A DNA stretch of 64,000 nt from Streptomyces sp. CBMA152 (lineage in GTDB: Bacteria > Actinomycetota > Actinomycetes > Streptomycetales > Streptomycetaceae), in contig NZ_MECJ01000004.1 in assembly GCF_014596475.1 (NCBI RefSeq), positions 124,001-188,000 of the forward strand. The letters run 5' to 3'. Every line of letters begins with the position of its first letter. The stretch's first letter is position 1. The translations under genes and the position numbers were made by a program. Positions 15,087-22,385 of this stretch are shown piece after piece. The notes beneath the pieces are model-generated. The model made no database searches and had not been told where the DNA came from. It saw nothing but the letters and a program-made list of their open reading frames with translations.

Positions 15087-16963
15087 CAGGCAGCGTCCTC
15101 CTGACCAGCCTGGGCCTGGGCGCAGGGGCATCGGGCGGAAGGTGACGCCTCCGTTGCGGTCAGCACCTCGGCGAGGCGCTGCGCGGCTTGATCGAGGTCG
15201 CGGAAATATGCCGCAGAACCGGAGCCCGGGGCGGGGGTGAGCTGAAGGTCGAGCACGGGGTGGGTCTGGCCCGTGGTTCGGCAAGACAGCTCGCCACGGC
15301 GGAGTTGCAGGACGCAGGAGGGTGGCATGGCGCTCTCGGTGAGCGCGGCGGCATGGCACAGCCGGGCGGCGAGGCGCGCGTATTCGATGCGCGTACGAGG
15401 CAGGATGCCGATGCCCAGAAACCGGGGCTCGGTGTTCGGGAGGTCGTCGTACGCGTGGCCGCCGCAGCTGTCGTACGTGATCGCCGACCAGTTTTGGGTG
15501 AGCGCATCGACCACCGGACGGACGCGTGGCTCGATGCCTTTGTGCCACTGGGGGTGACGGGGGTCGAGGTCGTCGGCTTCATGGATACCGGGAAGTCCGA
15601 GGGTGTTGATGTTGCCGTGGGGACTGAGGCGCAGGCGCGCCGGAGGGCGAGGAGCAGCCGGGTCGTCCCATCGGCCCAGGAACGCCGCCACGTCGTGCAT
15701 GGAGTTCGGGTGGCGGGGGCGCCACCGCCAGCGAGTGCACCACATCCCGGCAGGATGCTCGGGCTGAGCGAGCAGGGTGGCCACGCCGTCGATCAGCCTC
15801 ATGCGGTGGGCGCAGTACGCGTCGTCGTCCCCGGCCTCGGCGAAGCGAAGGCGTACGGCGAGGCAGCCTGCGCTGCACGTGTCCCGGTAGTCGCAGGCGA
15901 CACATGCGGCGACCAGGGTGCGGGACTGCTGGAGCAGCGGAAGGCGCCGCTGGGCATCTACGAGCCCAGGCTCCCCCGCGACCTCGGGGAGTGTGGACAG
16001 TTTGGCCTCGGGCCACGGGAGTTCGTCGCAGCTGCCGATCCGGTCATCGGGGTACAGGGTGAAGACGTGGCTGCATTTGAGTTCAGAGAAGTGGCAGGAG
16101 GTGGTCTGAAGTCCCTTGAGTCGGCGGATGACCGAGACGATCGGTTCCAGCTTGACTGTGCGGAATGTGCCCGAGGTAATCCAGTGGGCGGCGGCCTTCA
16201 GGACGAAGTCCGCGTACTGCGCCGGGGTGATGGCCCAGGCCGGGCCGTTCGGACCGACCGCCTGGCGCTGCAACTCCCGGCTGGGCAGGCCGCGGACGCT
16301 CGTGGAGCGGGTGGGAGTGGTGACCGCGGTGTCGAAGCACGGGACCAGACTGATGGTGGTCACCGCCTCGAAACCGGCAAGGTGATCGATGACCTCTCCG
16401 GCGCGTGCGAGTACGTATGGAGTGACCGCGCAGATGATTCCGGTCTGCCGGTTCCGTCGGCCCAGGAGCCGAAGGGCCTCGACCACGCGGGGATGGGTGG
16501 GCTGGCCGTCGTAGTCCACGCGCCAGGAGTTGCCCAGGCCGTCGCCGTCCAGCGAGATGCCGAATTGAAGGTCGGGGTAGTGTGCGTTGAACAGGTCGAG
16601 CCACGCATCGTCCAACAGCAGGCCGTTGGTCTGGATGGACACCTTGATGACGTTCGGCTGCGCGGCGAGGGCGTCGAGGATCTCGGCCATGCGTTCCCGG
16701 CCGACCGTGAGCGGCTCGCCGCCGTGCAGTTCGACGCAGACCGGACGGTCGGCGAAGAGCTGCCCCAGGCGGTGGACCTGATCCGCGTCAATCCGTGCTC
16801 CGCCTGGAGCCTCCTTGCGTTTCTCGTAGCAGTACAGGCAGTCGATGTTGCAGGTCTCGCCTCGTAGTTTCAGGATGACCGAGACGGCAGTGTCCGGGCC
16901 GGTGGCCTCCAGCGGCGCGTAGAGCGCTTCCGCGGCGGGGGTGGATGCGGTGGAGTTGGGCAT
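15086..16963 (-). CDS. Radical SAM/SPASM peptide maturase with extra C-terminal domain
   Basis: A 625-aa protein. The radical SAM cluster site is CNIDCLYCYEKRK, with Cys38, Cys42 and Cys45. GEPLTVG and ISLDGDG mark the rest of the barrel. A SPASM-type region with auxiliary-cluster cysteines follows (CSHVFTLYPDDRIGSCDELPW, then CVACDYRDTCSAGC) near residues 310-400. Such enzymes make C-C, C-O or C-N crosslinks in RiPPs. The last ~200 residues form an additional domain holding TYDSCGGHAYDD, which is not part of standard maturases and which I cannot name. ATG 16963 has GGAGG seven bases upstream. It is coupled to the oxygenase gene downstream. Confidence 0.85.
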   Translation of the reverse strand: MPNSTASTPAAEALYAPLEATGPDTAVSVILKLRGETCNIDCLYCYEKRKEAPGGARIDADQVHRLGQLFADRPVCVELHGGEPLTVGRERMAEILDALAAQPNVIKVSIQTNGLLLDDAWLDLFNAHYPDLQFGISLDGDGLGNSWRVDYDGQPTHPRVVEALRLLGRRNRQTGIICAVTPYVLARAGEVIDHLAGFEAVTTISLVPCFDTAVTTPTRSTSVRGLPSRELQRQAVGPNGPAWAITPAQYADFVLKAAAHWITSGTFRTVKLEPIVSVIRRLKGLQTTSCHFSELKCSHVFTLYPDDRIGSCDELPWPEAKLSTLPEVAGEPGLVDAQRRLPLLQQSRTLVAACVACDYRDTCSAGCLAVRLRFAEAGDDDAYCAHRMRLIDGVATLLAQPEHPAGMWCTRWRWRPRHPNSMHDVAAFLGRWDDPAAPRPPARLRLSPHGNINTLGLPGIHEADDLDPRHPQWHKGIEPRVRPVVDALTQNWSAITYDSCGGHAYDDLPNTEPRFLGIGILPRTRIEYARLAARLCHAAALTESAMPPSCVLQLRRGELSCRTTGQTHPVLDLQLTPAPGSGSAAYFRDLDQAAQRLAEVLTATEASPSARCPCAQAQAGQEDAA

Positions 16964-17004
16964 CGCGTGCCTCCAAGGCGGCGATGGGGTGGGAAGGGAA
17001 GGGG

Positions 17005-17883
17005 CTATGCCCCTACTGGGCCGAGCGCGGAGTACCAGGCGATCAGGCTCTGTGCGGTGACAGGGATCTTCTGGTCGCCGCGGCGTAGGAACCAGCCGTC
17101 GGCGTACCGCTGGGGCAGCCATCCCGCAGCCGGGTCACCGATGGCGGGGGCGGTTCCCGGGCGTTCGTGGACGGGCCAGCAGGACAGGAGTGCCTGTGTG
17201 ACGCGGCGTTGGACCGGGCGGAACCAGAGCCAGCCGTGGGTACTGGGGGCGAGCGTGCCGAGCGCCCGCTCGGTGGCAGAGGTCGGTCCGAGGAGCGGCA
17301 GCCACTTGTCGCCGAGAACGGGATGGCCGGCTGCCGCGCCGTCCAGCGCCAGCAGGCACAACTCCAACTTCCTGGCGGTTACTTCGACCGGCAGTTCCAG
17401 GCGGTCGATCAGCAATCCGATCAGGTCTTCGGCGAGGCTGGCGGCGACTTCGGTCTGGTCGGCCACTGCCCAGCGGCGGTAGCCCTCGCGCTCGGCAGGC
17501 GTCAGGAGCGGTTGCCAGACCCCTGAGTCGTATGAGAGGGCGGTGCGTAGATTCCGCAGGTCGGCCATGGCTGAGCGGACGCGGCGGAAAACGGTCAGAT
17601 CGTCTCTGCGCACCTCGAAGGTATCGAGCAGGGCGCGCAGTTCGGCGATCTCCTCCGGGGAGGAGGTGTGGAGGTCGACGCGGATGCCGTCGACGATCCG
17701 GGATTCCCAGGCAGGTGGCCGCGAGCCGGGCACGATGCCGCGCAGGTCGACGTCACTGGTGGCGTGGGCGAAGCCATGAGCCAGGGCGCCCTCCAGCCAC
17801 ACCTTCTTCGCCGCGCCGGAACCGAGTAGCTCCTGAGCCACGGAGGCGGCGATCCTGCGGCGGCTCTGTACCGAGAGGTTCAC
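17005..17883 (-). CDS. Nucleotidyltransferase-fold protein
   Basis: A 292-aa protein with an N-terminal nucleotidyltransferase domain: LEGALAHGFAHATSDVDLRG gives the helix turn and first DxD pair, and GIRVDLHT gives the third acidic residue. The rest is helical, with a central stretch LLIDRLELPVEVTARKLELCL, and has no motif I recognise. Such proteins transfer NMP or AMP to small molecules, proteins or antibiotics. GTG 17883 overlaps the stop of the dehydrogenase gene by four bases, placing it firmly in the operon. The glycine-serine of the usual motif is replaced by GA. Its substrate is unknown; a metabolite made by the upstream genes is possible. Confidence 0.7.
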   Translation of the reverse strand: MNLSVQSRRRIAASVAQELLGSGAAKKVWLEGALAHGFAHATSDVDLRGIVPGSRPPAWESRIVDGIRVDLHTSSPEEIAELRALLDTFEVRRDDLTVFRRVRSAMADLRNLRTALSYDSGVWQPLLTPAEREGYRRWAVADQTEVAASLAEDLIGLLIDRLELPVEVTARKLELCLLALDGAAAGHPVLGDKWLPLLGPTSATERALGTLAPSTHGWLWFRPVQRRVTQALLSCWPVHERPGTAPAIGDPAAGWLPQRYADGWFLRRGDQKIPVTAQSLIAWYSALGPVGA

Positions 17884-18812
17884 CGCAGACCACCGACCGC
17901 GACCGTCGTCGGTTTGGGGGGATGGAAGAGGTGCTGTAGGAGATCTGCAGCCCACTGGTCCAAACGCCGGCGCACATCTGCGCGCTGCGCTCCGATGTGC
18001 GGGGTGATAAGCAGGTTCAGCGGATCCGGTGAGGACCGGAACAATGGGAGGTGCTCGTGCTCCACGCCGTCGACAGCAAGCCCGGAGAGGTGGCCGTCGG
18101 CCAGTGCGCGAAGACAGGCCGGCACGTCGAGAGTCTCCAGGCGGCCGGCGCACACCAGATGCGGACGGACGCGCGCGGCCTGTTCCAGGAATTCGGAGTC
18201 GATGATCCCGCGCGTCTCCGGGCGTAGTGGGACAGCGACGACGTGCAGCTGGCACTCCTTGACGAGGGTCTCGGCGGGCAGCTCGGGTAGACCGGCTGGG
18301 TTGGAAGGCCACCGGGCGAAAGTGATTCGCCCGGTGTGGGGAGCGAGAGCGTGTCTGGTGGCCAGTCCCACGGGACCGGTACCCCAGATGCCTACCCTCA
18401 TCTCCCCGAGCGGCGCCGCGAGGCAGGCAACCTTGGTGTGGGCACCACGGAGTACGGCGTTGTGGCCAAGCAGGAGACGGCGGGAAAGGGCCAGGGCAGC
18501 AGTCAGCACCCACTCGGCCAGGGATGGAGCGCTTGCCGCAGCATTGCGGTGCAGCTGCACGCCCCGCTGCTCCAGGGCCAGGAGGTCGATGTTGTCGGTG
18601 CCGGATCCGGTACGGACAACATGCCGAAGCCGGGGAAGCCAGTCCAACTCCCGTACGCCGAGACGGATCCCGGAGCGCAACACCAGAACCGAGACGGATG
18701 CATATGCGCCGCCCGCGTGAAGGGCGTCTGCTTCGTGGATGACGGCATCGGGAACAGCGGCCCGGAGCATCACGGTGTCCGCCGCCCCGCGCAGGACCAG
18801 GACGTCGATCAC
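17880..18812 (-). CDS. NAD-dependent D-2-hydroxyacid dehydrogenase family protein
   Basis: A 310-aa two-domain dehydrogenase. The nucleotide-binding loop is GIWGTGPVG near residue 145. The family's catalytic arginine lies in VCAGRLETLD, the glutamate region in GLAVDGVEHEHLP and the histidine in LLITPHIGAQ. It would interconvert a 2-oxo acid and a D-2-hydroxy acid. GTG 18812 overlaps the methyltransferase stop by four bases. A 2-oxo acid produced by the PEP-mutase-superfamily protein encoded in the same operon is a plausible substrate, but this is inference. The usual RG of the arginine loop is here GR, so activity should not be assumed. Confidence 0.8.
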   Translation of the reverse strand: MIDVLVLRGAADTVMLRAAVPDAVIHEADALHAGGAYASVSVLVLRSGIRLGVRELDWLPRLRHVVRTGSGTDNIDLLALEQRGVQLHRNAAASAPSLAEWVLTAALALSRRLLLGHNAVLRGAHTKVACLAAPLGEMRVGIWGTGPVGLATRHALAPHTGRITFARWPSNPAGLPELPAETLVKECQLHVVAVPLRPETRGIIDSEFLEQAARVRPHLVCAGRLETLDVPACLRALADGHLSGLAVDGVEHEHLPLFRSSPDPLNLLITPHIGAQRADVRRRLDQWAADLLQHLFHPPKPTTVAVGGLR

Positions 18813-19480
18813 CGAAGCACCGCCTGCTCATAGCGGCCGAAGGCCAGGTCCCCGTCACCGATGACGACGGTCACGGGCGAGGGGCTCGCGAAGTAGGTGT
18901 CGCAGGCCCGCTTGACGCCTGGCAGCCCGTCCCACGCACGCGGATTCACGGCTGTATCGGCGTAGTCGTCGATCAGGAGCACCGCTCCGACGACGAGCCG
19001 GGGCACACAGTGCTCCAGGCCGGCCAGGGTGGACCCGTAGAAATCCCCGTCGAGGTAGGCGAAGGCGATTTCTCTCGGCAAGGCGAGCGGCAGGATCTCG
19101 TGGAACCAGCCCGCATGGATCTCCGGCGGACGCTTCCCCCAGGTGTTGTGGAGGGCGCGGACGTCGCCGGGTGAGGCGACGAGATCGCCGCCGCGTAGAT
19201 GATCCGAGTCGTGGTCGCTCGGGGTGGGGAGACCCTGGAAGGAGTCGTAGACGTGGATTTCGCGGTCCTCGTCGCCCAGAGTGTCGAGGACCGCGCTCAT
19301 CCACAGGGCGGTGGCCCCGCGGAATGTGCCGATCTCGACCACGGCGCCGGGCACACGGCGTGCGTGCAGGGCCGTGAGTTCTTCGGCGATCACCTGGAGC
19401 CGGTCGGCACAGACGGTTCCGGAGTGCTCGCGCAGGAGCCATGTGTAGAGGTCTTTGAGCTGAGGCTCCATGAGGGTCAC
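18809..19480 (-). CDS. TylF/MycF-like SAM-dependent O-methyltransferase
   Basis: A 223-aa class I methyltransferase of the macrocin O-methyltransferase (TylF) kind. The SAM site is VVEIGTFRGATALWM near residue 42. It is followed by HVYDSFQGLP, then AYLDGDFYGSTLAGLEH and LLIDDYAD, whose aspartates are the metal ligands of this family. TylF-type enzymes methylate hydroxyl groups of sugars and other small molecules. GTG 19480 overlaps the Nudix stop by three bases. Within the operon it would fit methylation of a hydroxyl made by one of the oxygenases or the dehydrogenase. Confidence 0.8.
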   Translation of the reverse strand: MTLMEPQLKDLYTWLLREHSGTVCADRLQVIAEELTALHARRVPGAVVEIGTFRGATALWMSAVLDTLGDEDREIHVYDSFQGLPTPSDHDSDHLRGGDLVASPGDVRALHNTWGKRPPEIHAGWFHEILPLALPREIAFAYLDGDFYGSTLAGLEHCVPRLVVGAVLLIDDYADTAVNPRAWDGLPGVKRACDTYFASPSPVTVVIGDGDLAFGRYEQAVLR

Positions 19481-19947
19481 CACTTGTCCACGAAGGGGTC
19501 GTCGAGCTCGCCGTGCAGAGCGGCGAGCAGGGGCTTGTTGATCCTGGGGAGCAGGTAGACGTCGCCGAGCCGGTCGAGGGGCACCCATTCGAAGCCCACT
19601 TGGATCGGATCCGGCGGGTCCGGCATCCGGGGCGTGGCGTCACCGACAGCCCTGGCGAGGAAGTTGAACTGGACCTTCTGTATGTCGCCGAACTCGCCCT
19701 GCCAGGCGGCAGGAACGTACTCGACGACGCACAGCAGCCGCTCCGGGATCACGGCCAGTCCGGTTTCCTGGCGTACCTTGCGGCGCACCGCTTGCCGCAA
19801 GCCCTCGCCGGTCTGTGCCTTGCCGCCGGGGAGGTTGTAGTGGAACCCGGCGTCATCGTCGTACGACAGCAGTAGAACGGCTTCGTCTCGTACGACGGCG
19901 GCCTTGACGGACACGCTGATCTTCGGCAGCGGGCTGGTCAGATGCAC
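19477..19947 (-). CDS. Nudix-fold protein with altered Nudix box
   Basis: A 156-aa Nudix protein. The box reads GKAQTGEGLRQAVRRKVRQETGL. Compared with the consensus Gx5Ex7REUxEExGU, the RE is RK and the EE is QE, so two acidic residues that normally hold the metal are changed. NLPGGK just before the box and the C-terminal VGFEWVPLDRL fit the family. It may hydrolyse a nucleoside-diphosphate compound poorly, or serve as a binding or regulatory domain. It overlaps the gene upstream by ten bases and the methyltransferase downstream by three. Confidence 0.75.
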   Translation of the reverse strand: MHLTSPLPKISVSVKAAVVRDEAVLLLSYDDDAGFHYNLPGGKAQTGEGLRQAVRRKVRQETGLAVIPERLLCVVEYVPAAWQGEFGDIQKVQFNFLARAVGDATPRMPDPPDPIQVGFEWVPLDRLGDVYLLPRINKPLLAALHGELDDPFVDKW

Positions 19948-20804
19948 GACACGGCTCCCGGCTCACCGATGCGCAGCAGGTCTCCGACCTCGGCCAAGGG
20001 CGCGCCCATAGACGAGGTGAACGTCCCGGCGGTACCGAAATGACGGATGGCGCCGCGCATTGCGGCCAAGGCTGCGCGGCTGAGGTGGTTCGCGTAGATG
20101 CACAGTCGGTAGCCGGCCTCGCCGAGCTGGTCGGCGGTGATCTGGGGGAACGCCGTGGGAACACTGGCCAGGGGAAGATCGAGACACCAGGTCCGGGAGA
20201 TGTCGAGGGCCTGCCGACCGCTGGCGTCTTTGGAGTGGATGAGCACGGCGTCGGCCCCTGCCTCGGCGTAGGCCCGGGCGTGTTCCATGGCCACGTCGAG
20301 GTTGGCGCCCGTGACCAGGGCCTCGGTGCGGGCGATGAGCACCACGTCGTGTCCGGCCCGTTTGCGGATGGCTTCCAGCTGGCGGCACAGCAGATCCTGC
20401 TCGGCGAGTCTCTGGGAGGTGTGAGCCGCGAAACTATTGCATTTCGGATAAGCGCTGTCCTCGATGCACAAGGCGGTGGCACCGGACCGCAGAAGGTCGT
20501 CCGCGTATCGCTCCGCGATATGTGCGGCGCCACCGGCGTTGTCCATGTCGACGATGACAGGGAGATCGGTCACTCGGGTCACGGCGACCACGGTGTCGGC
20601 GAGGTCGCGTGGGCCGAGGACGTTGGCGTCGGGCAGCCCGTACGCGGCCGATACCTCCAAGCCGCTGACCCACAGCGCGTCGAATCCACCGTCGGCGGCC
20701 AGGCGCGCGGCGAGGGCATTCGCGGCACCTACGGCGAGCAGCGGCCGCGCCTGCTCCCTGCCCTCCAAGGCCGAACGAAGAGCCTCTGCGGAACGACTAT
20801 GCAT
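19938..20804 (-). CDS. PEP-mutase/isocitrate-lyase superfamily protein
   Basis: A 288-aa (beta/alpha)8 protein of the phosphoenolpyruvate mutase/isocitrate lyase superfamily. Family marks are DALWVSGLEVSAAYGLPD near residue 40, VIVDMDNAGG near 88 (metal-binding acidic residues) and IEDSAYPKCNSF near 120. In true PEP mutases the last reads EDKxxPKxNS; here the lysine is serine, so mutase activity is uncertain and lyase or hydrolase activity on an oxo acid is possible. ATG 20804 has GAGGAG ten bases upstream and overlaps the stop of the kinase gene. Without a phosphonopyruvate decarboxylase nearby, a classical phosphonate pathway is not supported. Confidence 0.8.
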   Translation of the reverse strand: MHSRSAEALRSALEGREQARPLLAVGAANALAARLAADGGFDALWVSGLEVSAAYGLPDANVLGPRDLADTVVAVTRVTDLPVIVDMDNAGGAAHIAERYADDLLRSGATALCIEDSAYPKCNSFAAHTSQRLAEQDLLCRQLEAIRKRAGHDVVLIARTEALVTGANLDVAMEHARAYAEAGADAVLIHSKDASGRQALDISRTWCLDLPLASVPTAFPQITADQLGEAGYRLCIYANHLSRAALAAMRGAIRHFGTAGTFTSSMGAPLAEVGDLLRIGEPGAVSCI

Positions 20805-21474
20805 GGTTGTTCTCCTCTGTCGGTGAGGGCGGGACAAGGCCCCGCTCGCGCATGACGTCCCAGGCCGCGAGAAGCAGGGCGGACCGGGAGCGGGCGGAGT
20901 CCAGGCGGACGACCTCGCCCAGAAGCGGGTATGCGTCAGGCTGGGTGGCCACGGCGTCGTACACGTCTCGGACGCGGTTCTGCACGTTCTGCACGTCCCA
21001 GTCGGGGCGGACCGCGTCGCCTGGGCGTGCGTGCGCACGCCGAAGGGATTCGGACGGGTGCAGATCGAGGACGAACGTCAGATCCGGGGCGCAGGTCACC
21101 GCCGCCGACAGGCGCCGGTACGTTTCGGTCGGCTTCATGTCGTGCCTGACTGCGAAGAAGGCCAGCTCGCTGAGCAGCCATCGGTCGGCGATGACCGGGC
21201 GAGCGGTCTGCTGCGGCAGCACCAGCCGTTCCAGGGCGGCGCGTTTGTCCGTGCCGATGGCGGCCAGATACGCATCGCGGTTCTCGCTGCTGGGCTGGTA
21301 CTTGCCACTGACGATGTCCGTGGCGACATCGGGGGCGAGGAAGTTCGTGGTGAGAACGCACAGCGGCGTGACCCCGTACAGCCCCTCCCACAGGCGGAAC
21401 ATGCCTTTACGCAATGTGGTCTTGCCTGTCCCGTCCAGGCCCTCGACGGCGATGAAGGGGTATCGCATGTTCAT
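20797..21474 (-). CDS. Thymidylate-kinase-like protein
   Basis: A 225-aa P-loop kinase. FIAVEGLDGTGKTTL near residue 12 is the thymidylate kinase P-loop, and VIADRWLLSELAF near 95 carries the DR motif that positions the phosphate acceptor. The lid region is LRRAHARPGDAVRP near 150. Normal thymidylate kinase phosphorylates dTMP. A copy inside a biosynthetic operon suggests a dedicated nucleotide or other phosphate acceptor, or a self-resistance role. The ATG overlaps the stop of the upstream gene in an ATGA pattern. Confidence 0.75.
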   Translation of the reverse strand: MNMRYPFIAVEGLDGTGKTTLRKGMFRLWEGLYGVTPLCVLTTNFLAPDVATDIVSGKYQPSSENRDAYLAAIGTDKRAALERLVLPQQTARPVIADRWLLSELAFFAVRHDMKPTETYRRLSAAVTCAPDLTFVLDLHPSESLRRAHARPGDAVRPDWDVQNVQNRVRDVYDAVATQPDAYPLLGEVVRLDSARSRSALLLAAWDVMRERGLVPPSPTEENNHA

Positions 21475-22217
21475 TCCACCTGCCCCGCGCCGGTGCCACC
21501 CGCGTACTTCATGAACCGCCCCCGCCAGCGGGCTGTCGTCGAGACGAGGTCGACAAGCCTCAACTCACCTAGTTCGTCGAGGAGATCGGGAAGCTCGCGC
21601 TCGGCTTCGATCCCGTACTCGATGGCTCGGCAGTAAGCCGCCCTTCGGACACTGGAATCGTCGGCTCGCAAGGCGGCTTCCAGGACACGGGTGGCGGCAC
21701 CGACCGCGACCACCTGCACGGCGGACTCCAGGGCCCGCAAGTGAAGGGGACCGGGGTGGGGCTCAAGGGTCAGGTGGTGGACACCGCGATGGCGGATGAC
21801 GGCGAAGAAGCCTACCCACCACGCCGCCGCGTCGCAGACTGCGGTGACCGCAGCGCCCCAGCGAGCCCGGGAGGATTCCAGCAGGAGGTTCTCCGCAGCG
21901 CGGCGGGCGGAGTGCTGTAGCGGGCTGCCCGCGCCTGTGCACTCCGGTCCATACGTCTGCGGCAGTTCGCACCAGAAGTCCAGCTCCGAGCTCCGAAGCA
22001 GTCGGTCACCGCCTTTCGGGGGCGCAGTCGGCCGTGCGCACAAGTGGGCGGCAGTCACACCGCTGATATCCGGCAGCCGGTCGCCGGCGGTGACGGCCGA
22101 GCGCCACTCGTCCACGTGGAGATGGAGGCGCTGGATGACCAGCCCGTCCGCAACAGCCTGCCAAGCGCTCTGGAGGGATGTCGCGTCAGCGGGAAGAGGG
22201 CTTTTCGCGGGTGTCAC
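21471..22217 (-). CDS. Unrecognised protein, first gene of the peptide operon
   Basis: A 248-aa protein without a family I can name. It is soluble and mainly helical by composition. Tryptophan-containing stretches (FWCELPQTYGPEC; AAAWWVGFFAVIRHRG) lie near residues 80 and 135, and a C-terminal ARWRGRFMKYAGG is basic. The GTG start has AAGGGA about nine bases upstream. Being the promoter-proximal gene, it sets the reading of the whole eleven-gene unit. Its end overlaps the kinase gene by four bases. Confidence 0.6.
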   Translation of the reverse strand: MTPAKSPLPADATSLQSAWQAVADGLVIQRLHLHVDEWRSAVTAGDRLPDISGVTAAHLCARPTAPPKGGDRLLRSSELDFWCELPQTYGPECTGAGSPLQHSARRAAENLLLESSRARWGAAVTAVCDAAAWWVGFFAVIRHRGVHHLTLEPHPGPLHLRALESAVQVVAVGAATRVLEAALRADDSSVRRAAYCRAIEYGIEAERELPDLLDELGELRLVDLVSTTARWRGRFMKYAGGTGAGQVE

Positions 22218-22323
22218 GTGGCGTGTCCCTTCGCCAGGAGGTCAGGAGGAACGACATACGAGTAGCCAGGGGTTCGGCCGCTCGCGGGGTGCCCGTTCAC
22301 GATCGCAGTCGGGCCCGTACCGG

Positions 22324-22344
22324 CCTATGAGCGTTTATGAGTGA
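22324..22344 (-). promoter_or_regulatory. Operator-like motif in divergent promoter of peptide operon
   Basis: Read on the minus strand this is CACTCATAAACGCTCATAGG. Twelve of its central bases recur exactly or nearly so at 26175-26196, where the motif is a perfect inverted repeat. It sits 42 bases before the start of the XRE-type regulator and about 110 bases before the first gene of the minus-strand operon. The regulator encoded here is the natural candidate binder. Confidence 0.55.
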
Positions 22345-22385
22345 TCGTCGAAGTCCCGTACCGGACAGGGAAGTTCGGGGAGACA

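Noticed and set aside
19938..20804. Classical phosphonate biosynthesis
   Set aside because: The PEP-mutase signature lysine is absent and there is no phosphonopyruvate decarboxylase in the operon.
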